A DNA stretch of 64,000 bases from DASYPQ01 sp036006425 (lineage in GTDB: Bacteria; Planctomycetota; UBA1135; GCA-002686595). The stretch lies in assembly GCA_036006425.1 (NCBI GenBank), contig DASYPQ010000005.1:145189-209188 (forward strand), given 5' to 3'. The position numbers and the translations under genes are program-made. The notes under the pieces were generated by a model, which was not told the DNA's origin, searched no databases, and was given only the letters and a program-made list of their open reading frames with translations. Below, piece by piece: positions 46,185-54,064 of this stretch; the stretch's first letter is position 1, and every line of letters starts with the position of its first letter.

Positions 46185-47756
46185 TCACATCCCCCAGGTC
46201 ACCCTCCCGCTTTGCGTCGCGTTGAACGTCGAGAGCGCCGAGCATCCTCCCAGCACCGTCGCGTCGCGGTAATACACCATGTACAAGCGATCCGTCCCCG
46301 CGACGATCGGGTCGCCGAGCGCGGCGGAACGCGCGTGCACCGACGGGTCTCCGCCGCTCGGCGCCACGATCGAGCCGCCCGACGCCGGCTTCGTGTACAG
46401 CCGCTTCAGGCTCCCCGCGACGCACCGCACGCCTTGTCCGAACACCGCTCCCGCCGCGAGCGCGCTCGGCCCCTGCAGCAGGATCGACAGCGCCGTCGGC
46501 TTCTCGCCGCTCGTCGCGAACACCAGCGTGTCGGCCGAGAGCGACGCGACTCCCGACGCCGTGAGCTGCGCGCCGCCGGTGTGCGACGAGTTCTCGCACC
46601 CGCGACCCGACGAGCCCGGCGGGTTCGCGCACGGGCAGGCGATCACGCCGCCTTCCCCGGGCAGGCAGATCGACGTCATCGGACTCGCGTCGAGGTGCAC
46701 GATCCAGGCCTGCAGCACGCTGCCCGGGTCGTACGCGTGCCCGACGATCGTCCGCCCGTCGGCGGAGACGTCCGTCGCCTCGAGCAGCGTCCATCCCGCG
46801 AGTGTGGCCCCCAGACCGTAGTCCGTCGCGAGCACCGTGTTCAAGTCGCGCAGCCCGTGCGCCGCATCCCAGATGAACGCGTGGATCGTCGACCCGAACC
46901 CGAACTTCCCGACGACGATCGAGCCGTCCGCGCTGCACGCCGCCGCGCTGCCGACGCCCGCCGTCAACGCAACCATGCCTCCGCCCGCCGTCCAGCGGAA
47001 CGGTGACGTGTCGCCTGTCGCCATCGTCGTGCTCGCCCCGACGACGACCGATCCGTCGTAGCTCGCTCCGTTCGCGCGGCTGTTGAACGATCCGCCCGGA
47101 AGATCGCCGAGTCCGATCATCGTCCCCGTCGTCAGATCCTTCCGGAACGCCTCGACGCCGCTCGCCGACTCGCTCTCGCCGACGATGAAGTGCCCGTCGC
47201 CGGAGATCGAGTACGCGAAGCTGTAGAAGGCACCTCCGGGCAAGTCGCCGATGCCGATCGGCGGAGCGACGGTTCCCGTCCAGCTCCAGCCCTCGTAACC
47301 GCCCGTCGGGAGGAACGACGATCCGCACACGACGTGCCCGTCGTCGGAGATGCCCGTCGCGAGCGTGTCGAACGCGGTCGGCGGGTACATCGGGATCGCG
47401 AACATGTCGCGCTGCGCCTGGTTGCCGAGCGCCGTGTACGAGTACCCGACGAACGACGCGCCCGTGCCCGACACCGCGAATCCGTAGCTCCCCCAGGGTC
47501 CGCCGGCGACGTCGCCCTGGCCGACGATTCCGGTGGCGGACGTCCAAAGGAAGCACTCCATCGCGGGATACCCGGGCGTGTCGCTCTCGCTGGTTCCGAC
47601 GGCGGTCGTGCCGTCGGCCGAGACGCCGGTGACAGACGTGAAGTACGTGCCGCCCGGGAGATCACCGAGGACGGTGAAGCTCGATTGGGCGCGCGCGGAA
47701 GTGGTGGTGAGCGCGAGGGCGAGGGAAGCGGCGAGCAGGGAACGATGAAGGTTCAT
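46185..47756 (-). CDS. Secreted HAF-repeat protein with Cys-rich tail domain
   Basis: 523 residues with a signal peptide (LLAASLALALTTTSARAQ). It contains five or more repeats of the 'GLGDLPGG...S.A.G.S.DG..VVG' HAF type (LGDLPGGTYFTSVTGVSADG, IGDLPGGAFYSFAYSISGDG, LGDLPGGSFNSRANGASYDG), a predicted beta-propeller-like extracellular family. From about residue 360 the tail domain found in two other proteins here begins: CPCANPPGSSGRGCENS, VRCVAGSLKR, VHARSAALGDPI, YMVYYRDATVLGGCS, FNAT. ATG 47756. No catalytic motif. Confidence 0.85.
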   Translation of the reverse strand: MNLHRSLLAASLALALTTTSARAQSSFTVLGDLPGGTYFTSVTGVSADGTTAVGTSESDTPGYPAMECFLWTSATGIVGQGDVAGGPWGSYGFAVSGTGASFVGYSYTALGNQAQRDMFAIPMYPPTAFDTLATGISDDGHVVCGSSFLPTGGYEGWSWTGTVAPPIGIGDLPGGAFYSFAYSISGDGHFIVGESESASGVEAFRKDLTTGTMIGLGDLPGGSFNSRANGASYDGSVVVGASTTMATGDTSPFRWTAGGGMVALTAGVGSAAACSADGSIVVGKFGFGSTIHAFIWDAAHGLRDLNTVLATDYGLGATLAGWTLLEATDVSADGRTIVGHAYDPGSVLQAWIVHLDASPMTSICLPGEGGVIACPCANPPGSSGRGCENSSHTGGAQLTASGVASLSADTLVFATSGEKPTALSILLQGPSALAAGAVFGQGVRCVAGSLKRLYTKPASGGSIVAPSGGDPSVHARSAALGDPIVAGTDRLYMVYYRDATVLGGCSALSTFNATQSGRVTWGM

Positions 47757-47882
47757 GGCAGTGCTCCTGGGTATCGTGTGTGGACCTCTCGCTTCTCCGG
47801 TGCGTCCGCGCGCCGGCTCTGGAAGGGAATCCCGGGGAAATGCCAGACTGGGGACGTGGATCGCAAGCCGGCCGGGACGGGG

Positions 47883-49295
47883 ATGGGGGATGCGAAGGAG
47901 ACCTTCCGGCTGCTCCCCCAGGTCGACGAGCTCCTCCGCGATCCGCGCGTCGCGGCGCTCGTGCCGCTCGTCGGGCGCGAGCTCGTCCATCTCTTCGCCG
48001 CCGAGGCGATCGAATCCTGGCGCAACGAGATCAGGGCCGGGAAGCTCGGAGTCGCCGAGATCGAGAAGCGCCTCGCGCGCGGGGACCTCGCGAGCTACCT
48101 CGAGGCGCTCGTCCGCCGCGAAGGGCGCCGGGGCATCCGACGGTGCGTCAACGCGACCGGCGTCGTCCTGAACACGGGGCTCGGGCGCGCTCCCGTCCAC
48201 TTGGAGGTCGCCGACGCGATGGCGGAGGCCGCGCGCTCCTACTGTGTGCTCGAGGTCGACGCCGAGACGGGCGAGCGCAACCAGCGCGACGAGCGTCTCT
48301 CGGAGCTCCTCGCGCGCCTGACCGGCGCCGAGGCCGCGATCGGCGTCAACAACAACGCCGGCGCCGTGCTGCTCCTCTTCCAGACCTTCGCCGGCGGCAA
48401 GGAGGCGATCGTCAGCCGCGGCGAGCTCGTCGAGATCGGCGGATCCTTCCGCGTGCCGGACGTCATGGCGCGCGCGGGCGTCGAGCTCGTCGAGGTCGGC
48501 ACGACGAATCGCACGCGCCTCGCCGACTACGAGAAGGCGATCGGCATGCGCACGGGTCTCCTCGTCAAGGTCCACACGAGCAACTTCCGCCTCGTCGGCT
48601 TCACCGAGGACGTCGCGCCGACGGCGCTGGCGGAGCTCGGGACCGCGAAGGGGATCGCGACCGCCTACGACCTCGGCTCGGGGCTCGTCGAGCCCGCGGG
48701 TGCCGCACCGCTCGCCGCGATCCTCGGCGGCGAGCCGCTCGTGCGCGACGCGGTCGCGAGCGGAGTCGACGTCGTCTGCTTCTCGGGCGACAAGCTGCTC
48801 GGCGCTCCGCAAGCCGGCCTCCTCGTCGGGAAGCGCGCCGCGATCGACGCGCTGCGCAGGAACCCGATCTACCGCGCGCTGCGGCTCGACAAGGTGGCGC
48901 TCGCGGGACTCGAGAAGACGGTCGAGCTCCTGTTGCAGGGCCGCGGAGGGGAGATCCCGGCGCGCGCGATGCTCGCGCTGTCGGCGGACGAGATCCGACC
49001 GCGCGCCGAAGCGCTCGCGCAGCGGCTCGCCGCGATTCCTGGGCTCGCGGTCTCCGTCGCGGCCGGGAGCTCGGAGCCCGGCAGCGGGAGCGCGCCGGGC
49101 GTCGAGATCGGGACGTTCGTCGTCCGCGCGACGCACGCGCGGAAGAGTCCCTCGGCCCTCGCCGCGTCGTTGCGCGCCGCCGATCCGCCGGTGTTCGCGC
49201 GGATCCAGGACGGCGCGGTCCTCCTCGACCCGCGCACGCTCCTCCCGGGCGACGACGACGACCTCGTGCGCGCATTCGGTTCCGCGACTGGATGA
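47883..49295 (+). CDS. selA: L-seryl-tRNA(Sec) selenium transferase SelA
   Basis: 470 residues. It converts Ser-tRNA(Sec) to Sec-tRNA(Sec) using selenophosphate and PLP. The N-terminal region FRLLPQVDELLRDPRV is SelA-like; the core has NATGVVLNTGLGRAP, GVNNNAGAV, SRGELVEIGGSFRVP, EVGTTNRT and the PLP-binding Lys in CFSGDKLLGAPQAG. ATG 47883 is preferred, since family similarity begins within six residues; GTG 47856 in the same frame would add nine residues. selD follows after 33 bases, forming a sel operon. Confidence 0.95.
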   Translation: MGDAKETFRLLPQVDELLRDPRVAALVPLVGRELVHLFAAEAIESWRNEIRAGKLGVAEIEKRLARGDLASYLEALVRREGRRGIRRCVNATGVVLNTGLGRAPVHLEVADAMAEAARSYCVLEVDAETGERNQRDERLSELLARLTGAEAAIGVNNNAGAVLLLFQTFAGGKEAIVSRGELVEIGGSFRVPDVMARAGVELVEVGTTNRTRLADYEKAIGMRTGLLVKVHTSNFRLVGFTEDVAPTALAELGTAKGIATAYDLGSGLVEPAGAAPLAAILGGEPLVRDAVASGVDVVCFSGDKLLGAPQAGLLVGKRAAIDALRRNPIYRALRLDKVALAGLEKTVELLLQGRGGEIPARAMLALSADEIRPRAEALAQRLAAIPGLAVSVAAGSSEPGSGSAPGVEIGTFVVRATHARKSPSALAASLRAADPPVFARIQDGAVLLDPRTLLPGDDDDLVRAFGSATG

Positions 49296-49328
49296 GGGAC
49301 ACGGTGCTGTGACAAGCTGTCGCGCCGT

Positions 49329-50393
49329 ATGGACGAACCGAAAAGACTGACCGACTACGCCGACTGCGCGGGTTGAGCGGCAAAGCTGCCTCTCGGGCAG
49401 CTCGCGCACGTGCTGCGCGGCCTCAGCCGGGTGCAGGGAGCGGACGGGCGCATGCTCGTCGGCCCCGAGACCTACGACGACGCGGGCGTGATCGCGCTCG
49501 CGGGCGCGGAAGGTCTGCCCGCGGACACCGCGCTCGCCCTCGTCCAGACGGTCGACTACTTCCCGCCGGTCGTCGACGACCCGTACTCCTACGGCGCGAT
49601 CGCCGCCGCGAACGCGGTGTCGGACGTCTACGCCATGGGCGGCCGCCCGTTCAGCGCGTTGAACATCGCCGGCATCCCGCGCGCCTTCCCGGAGGACTGG
49701 ACGGCGGAGATCTTCCGCGGCGGCTTCGAGAAGATGCGCGAGGCGGGCGTGCTCGTCGTCGGCGGGCACACGGTGCAGTCGAACGAGGCTCTCTTCGGCT
49801 TCGCGGTGACGGGGCTCGTCGACAAAGCGCGCGTCGTCGCGAATTCGGGGGCGAAGGCGAGGGACCTCCTCTATCTCACGAAGCCGCTCGGCATGGGCGC
49901 GATGACGACCGCGGCGAAGCAGCGCAAGATCGGCTGGGCCGAGCTCGAGCCGGCCGCGCGCCAGATGGCGACGCTGAACGACCGGGCCGCAGCCGCGATG
50001 AACGCCGTGCGCGCGCACGCGTGCACCGACGTCACCGGGTTCGGCCTCGTCGGCCACGCGCGCAACATCGCGCGCGCGAGCGGCGTCACGATCCGGATCG
50101 ACCTCGCGAGCGTCCCGATCTTCCCGGGCGCGCTCGATCTCGTCCGCGCGGGCGTCGTCTCGGGCGCGAGCGCGCGCGGGCGCAAGACGATGGAGGACGT
50201 CCGGGCCGCGGCCGGAGCGGACGACGCGCTCGTGCGCCTCGTGTTCGACGCCGAGACTTCGGGCGGTCTCCTGATCGCGGTCGCGCCGGGCGACGCGCCG
50301 GCGCTCGAACGGGAGCTCGCGACGCGCAGCGTCCCCGTCCGGCGGATCGGCGCGTGCACCGCGCCGAGCGGCGCGGCGATCGAGCTCGCGTGA
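49329..50393 (+). CDS. selD: Selenophosphate synthetase SelD, itself a selenoprotein (in-frame UGA)
   Basis: Makes selenophosphate from selenide and ATP. Read from ATG 49329, the codons spell LTDYADCAG, then TGA (49374-49376, codon 16), then AAKLPLGQLAHVLRGL. This is the SelD N-terminus in which UGA encodes the active-site selenocysteine that is Cys in other SelDs. Downstream the protein continues normally (GPETYDDAGVIAL, QTVDYFPPVVDDPYSYGAIAAANAVSDVYAMGG split over the ATP site, GGHTVQSNEALFG, CTDVTGFGLVGHA) to a total of 354 residues. If UGA were a stop, only a 15-residue peptide would form, while the long conserved frame has no start of its own at the right place. A SECIS-like hairpin follows. 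Confidence 0.95.
49402..49420 (+). promoter_or_regulatory. Candidate bacterial SECIS element in selD mRNA
   Basis: A six-base-pair stem (49403-49408 with 49414-49419, plus a possible T-G pair outside) closes the loop CGTGC. It starts 26 bases after the UGA, with the apical loop 32 bases after it. A G within the first two loop bases followed by U fits the known bacterial SECIS pattern recognised by SelB. A second stem nearer the UGA (49384-49390 with 49396-49402, loop TCTCG) is an alternative or mutually exclusive fold. Folding energy was not computed. Confidence 0.6.
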
Positions 50394-51844
50394 CGGCCGG
50401 GCCGCCCTGGATCCTGGGCCTGCGCGGGACGCCGCTCGAAGCGCCCGAGAACACGCTCGCCAGTCTCCGGCGCGCGGTCGATCTCGGACTCGACGGCGTC
50501 GCGTACGACGTCCGCGCGTGCGCGACCGGGGAGCTCCTCCTCCTGCGCGACGAGACGCTCGAGCGCACTTCCGACGGCCGCGGACGGCTCGCGGAACGCA
50601 CGCTGCCCGAGATCGCGACGCTCGACTGCGGGTCGTGGTTCCGCGCCCGCTTCCGCGGCGAGCCGCTCGTGCACCTCGAGGAGGCTCTCGAGCTCGGCGC
50701 CGGCGTCGCGGAGCGCGAGACGTGGCAGGTCGTGTGGTTGCGCGAGCGCGGCCTCGTGCCCGAAGCCTCGCGCGCGATCGGGGAGCTCGCGGACGTCCGG
50801 CCCGCGCGGATCCACGTGCGCGTCGCGTCCACCTCGAAGGAGACCTGTCTCGAGGCGCGCGACGGCGGTCTCGCGCCGATGTACGTGGTCCCGCGCGCGA
50901 GCGAGGAAGCGCGCCGCTTCGTCCGCGACGAGCGCATCACGGCCTGCGGCGTCGAATCGGGCGGCTTCGGCGCGGCGGAATGGAGCTGCGAGCGCTGGTC
51001 GATCGGCGCCGACGCGCCCGCGGATCTCCGCGAGGCGTGCAGCACGCCGCTCACCGGCATCCTGACCAGGGAACCCGCCCGCGCGCTCGCGCTCCGCGCG
51101 CTCGCGAGCCTCGCGCCGCTCGATCGCGGACCGCATCCGCTGACGGTTCCCTCGCTCGAGGTGAATCCAGGCGCGTTCACCGGCGGCCGCGGCGACTGGT
51201 GCGGGAGCTGGTCGTGCACCGCGACCGTCCGGAACCCGTTCCCGTTCGCGATCGACGTGACGTGCGGCCTCGCCCCGAGGCACGGAGCCTTCGAGACCGA
51301 CGGCCTGCCGCAGCGTTTCGGGCTTCCGCAGGGCGCCGAGCAGGCGGTCTCGTTCCGCCTCACGGGCGGATCCTGGCGCGTCGGCGGCGATCCGCTCTTC
51401 ACCGCCGCATGCCGCTGGGCGCGCGGTCCCGACCGTCGCGCGGGCCGGCTCGTCCTCGACGCGCCTCTCGTCCGCGTGCGGACGGCCGTCGCGGACGCGC
51501 ACGCGCAGCGCCTCCCGCTCCTGCGCGAAGCCCCGGGCGATCCCACCGCCTCGATGATCCTCCGGCGCCGCGGACGCCACCTCTTCGTCGCGCTCGAGAG
51601 CACGGGCGGGCTCGAGAACGCGCGCACGATCGTCCACGTCGACGGACGATTCCTCCACGGCGGGCGCGGCGTGCGCGCGGCCCTGCCGGAGGACTTCGAT
51701 GCGCGCCGCGACGGGATCCCGTTCAGCTGCGGGATCGAAGCGAGCGTCGACGGCGAGCGCGTCGTGCGCCGCTGGGCCGGGGGCGTGCCGGACGAGGACG
51801 GAGTCGGGGAGCCCGGCCGCCTGATGCCGCTGCGGCGCGCGTGA
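50390..51844 (+). CDS. Glycerophosphodiester-phosphodiesterase-like protein lacking catalytic residues
   Basis: 484 residues. The first 90 align with the GDPD fold (APENTLASLRRAVDLGLDGV, RDETLERTSDGRG, ERTLPEIATLDCG), but catalytic positions are altered: the 'HRG' of active enzymes is LRG, the metal-binding Glu of 'ELDV' is Ala in VAYDVR, and the second His of 'HDE' is RDE. It is probably a pseudoenzyme. The C-terminal 250 residues are beta-rich and unrecognised (GDWCGSWSCTATVRNPFPF, GGRGVRAALPEDFDARRDG). GTG 50390 overlaps the selD stop. There is no signal peptide. Confidence 0.75.
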   Translation: MTAGPPWILGLRGTPLEAPENTLASLRRAVDLGLDGVAYDVRACATGELLLLRDETLERTSDGRGRLAERTLPEIATLDCGSWFRARFRGEPLVHLEEALELGAGVAERETWQVVWLRERGLVPEASRAIGELADVRPARIHVRVASTSKETCLEARDGGLAPMYVVPRASEEARRFVRDERITACGVESGGFGAAEWSCERWSIGADAPADLREACSTPLTGILTREPARALALRALASLAPLDRGPHPLTVPSLEVNPGAFTGGRGDWCGSWSCTATVRNPFPFAIDVTCGLAPRHGAFETDGLPQRFGLPQGAEQAVSFRLTGGSWRVGGDPLFTAACRWARGPDRRAGRLVLDAPLVRVRTAVADAHAQRLPLLREAPGDPTASMILRRRGRHLFVALESTGGLENARTIVHVDGRFLHGGRGVRAALPEDFDARRDGIPFSCGIEASVDGERVVRRWAGGVPDEDGVGEPGRLMPLRRA

Positions 51845-51853
51845 GCGCGGACG

Positions 51854-52933
51854 CTAGGGCTTCGGCTGGAACGCCGGCGGAGTGCCGCGGAACGACTTCA
51901 GGCGCACGTTGAGCTCGAGCGAGTGGACGACGGGGACCGGGAGCTCGCCCGAGATCGTCACCGGGACGCCTGTCGCGGCTTCCATCCAGATCCGGATCGA
52001 GCCCTGGATGCCGAAGAGTCCCTGGAATCCCTTGTCGTCGCGCGGCTCGCCCGGCGGGACCGCGGTCGAGAGCGAGACCGACACGCAGTCGAACTTGCCC
52101 GCGGGCGTCTCGATCACCTTGCGGCTGCCGCGCCGGATCGTCAGGGTCCACAGCTTCAGCTTGTCGAGCACCGCGAAGGTCGTCTCCGTGTCCCCGCGGC
52201 GCACCATCGAGCGCGCGAGGTAGACCGCGCTCAACAAGTCGACCGTCCCGGGCGGGATCGCGCGCGTGTGCGGGTCGTTCCACACGCGGTGCTCCGCGCG
52301 CTTGCACTTCTCGCAGTGGTACGGCTTGCCCCAGAGCCACGCGGACTCGACGAAATGCTCCGGATTCGAGCAGCCGCGGCAATGGCCGTCGTTCCGCAGG
52401 ATCGCGGTCGACTTGCCGTCGAGGACGCCGAGCTTCAGCTCGCGCCGCCGGTTCTCGGAGCCCGACTGCGTGTCGCGGTAGAAGATCGCGGGCCAGGTCT
52501 GCGGGAGATGGCGCACGTCGAGCTCGTGGGCGAGCTCGTAGCCGAGCGCGGACCCGCGCGCCTGGCTCCGGATCCAGCCGACCCACTGCGGCGTCTCGTG
52601 CTTCGGCTCCCCCGAGGCGGGAGGGAGGCCGGCGCGGTACGGCTCGACGCCGGAGGTGAGCGTGACCGTGCCGACGCTCGGGTCGCCGAGAATGCCGACG
52701 TCGACCTCGACCGCGAACACGAGCTCCTCGGAGCGGGGGATCTCGATCGGGTCGAATCCCTCGCCGCGCGGGACGAGCAGGGGACCCGACTCGGGGGGCT
52801 TCGCCTTCTGGCTCTGGACCGGGATCGCCGCGGCGATCGCCGCGCACATCGTGAGGAGGACGGGGAACACGCGAAAAGTCGAGACTGCCACAACCAGCGG
52901 ACGAAGGGAAGGCGAGCCCGGACCGCGGGACAT
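51854..52933 (-). CDS. Exported DUF3108-like protein with a CxxC-rich insert
   Basis: 359 residues with an N-terminal hydrophobic signal (VFPVLLTMCAAIAAAIPVQSQ). The C-terminal half (IETPAGKFDCVSVSLS, GSIRIWMEAATGVPVTISGEL, SLELNVRLKSFRG) resembles DUF3108 periplasmic proteins, which have a beta-clam fold. A middle insert carries HCRGC and HCEKC pairs, a likely zinc site, followed by AEHRVWNDPHTR. It is divergent from the LptF/G-type permease across 51 bases, so a link to outer-membrane transport is possible. ATG 52933. Confidence 0.72.
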   Translation of the reverse strand: MSRGPGSPSLRPLVVAVSTFRVFPVLLTMCAAIAAAIPVQSQKAKPPESGPLLVPRGEGFDPIEIPRSEELVFAVEVDVGILGDPSVGTVTLTSGVEPYRAGLPPASGEPKHETPQWVGWIRSQARGSALGYELAHELDVRHLPQTWPAIFYRDTQSGSENRRRELKLGVLDGKSTAILRNDGHCRGCSNPEHFVESAWLWGKPYHCEKCKRAEHRVWNDPHTRAIPPGTVDLLSAVYLARSMVRRGDTETTFAVLDKLKLWTLTIRRGSRKVIETPAGKFDCVSVSLSTAVPPGEPRDDKGFQGLFGIQGSIRIWMEAATGVPVTISGELPVPVVHSLELNVRLKSFRGTPPAFQPKP

Positions 52934-52984
52934 CCTCGCGCCGCCGTGCCAGAATCCCGACCCGCTCCGCGCGACGACGGCCAG

Positions 52985-54064
52985 GTGAAGCTCCAACTCT
53001 ACGTCCTGCGGTCCCTGGTCCTCTCCTTCGCGTTCGCGCTCGGAGCGATCGTCGTCCTCGCCGTCCCGGGCGTCGCCGTCTCCGCGGTGAGCCGGCTCCC
53101 CGGTGTCGACACCGTCACCTTGCTCCTCTTCATGCCGCTCCTGCTGTCGGAGTTCATCCCGTACGTCGTCCCCGTGTGCTTCCTCCTCGCGGTCGTCTTC
53201 ACGTACGGTCGCATGGAGGCGGACGGCGAGTGGACCGTGATCGAGATGTCCGGGATCCACCCGCTGCGCGTGTTCGCGCCGGGGCTGGCACTCGCCGTCG
53301 TGCTCTCGGCGACGACGCTGTGGCTCCTGTCGGAGGCCCTGCCGCAGATCTGCCGGGCCCAGAAGACGTACCAGCTCGCGGCCTCGCGCACGCTATTCCA
53401 GAACCTGAGCCCGGGGCGGACGGAGATCGTCTTCGGCAAGTTCTACCTCTCCTCTCTCGCGCGCGACGGGAAGGATTTCGTGGACGTCGTCGCGGTCCTC
53501 CCGTCGGAACGGGGCGCGCCGCCGCGCAAGTTCGTCGCCGACCGGGTGCACTTCGAGTTCCGCGAGAACGACGTGCTCGTCTACCCGACACGCTTCCGCA
53601 CGATCTCCGGCGCGTTCGACGTGCGCAGCTCGGACCCCGTGATCCGCATCGACCTGAAGCAGCTTCAGGACTCTGGAACGAGCTCCTTCGGATCGATGCG
53701 CTACAAGGGGTCGAGCGAGCTCCGGGAGACGCTCGCGGCCGGGACGGCCGAGCCCGCGCGCCGGATCACCATCCGGTACGAGATCAGCCAGCGGCACGCC
53801 ACCGCTTCGATCTGCCTCGTGTTCCTCCTGCTCGGGATCCCGACCGGTCTCGCGCTCTGGCGGCGCCGGCAGCTGCTCGCGATCGCGGCGGCGGTCGGGT
53901 ACGCGCTCGTCTACTACGTCCTGTCGATGCGCCTCGGGCACGTCCTCGTCGACCACCGCTGGCTGAGTCCCGAGCGCGGAGCGTGGGCGCTCCCGATCGT
54001 CGGTGCCGTGGTCGGCGTCGATCTGTGCCGCCGCGCGCTCGCGCCGCGCGGAGGGCGCGCGTGA
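52985..54064 (+). CDS. LptF/LptG-family lipopolysaccharide export permease
   Basis: 359 residues: three N-terminal membrane helices (VLRSLVLSFAFALGAIVVLAV, LLLFMPLLLSEFIPYVVPVC, FAPGLALAVVLSATTLWLL), a periplasmic beta-jellyroll of about 150 residues, then three C-terminal helices. This is the YjgP/YjgQ topology of the transporter that lifts LPS from the inner membrane. GTG 52985 is the only suitable start. Its stop overlaps the arnT start, linking LPS transport with lipid A modification. LptF and LptG cannot be told apart here. Confidence 0.87.
   Translation: MKLQLYVLRSLVLSFAFALGAIVVLAVPGVAVSAVSRLPGVDTVTLLLFMPLLLSEFIPYVVPVCFLLAVVFTYGRMEADGEWTVIEMSGIHPLRVFAPGLALAVVLSATTLWLLSEALPQICRAQKTYQLAASRTLFQNLSPGRTEIVFGKFYLSSLARDGKDFVDVVAVLPSERGAPPRKFVADRVHFEFRENDVLVYPTRFRTISGAFDVRSSDPVIRIDLKQLQDSGTSSFGSMRYKGSSELRETLAAGTAEPARRITIRYEISQRHATASICLVFLLLGIPTGLALWRRRQLLAIAAAVGYALVYYVLSMRLGHVLVDHRWLSPERGAWALPIVGAVVGVDLCRRALAPRGGRA

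Noticed and set aside
49384..49402. Seven-pair hairpin with TCTCG loop just after the selD UGA
   Set aside because: As the SECIS it is less likely than 49402-49420 because the loop is only 15 bases from the UGA and its first two bases lack G, but it may compete structurally.
47757..50057. Long minus-strand open frame continuing upstream of the HAF protein across selA and selD
   Set aside because: It is antisense to two unmistakable selenium genes; such long frames arise from high GC. The HAF signal peptide at 47756 marks the true start.
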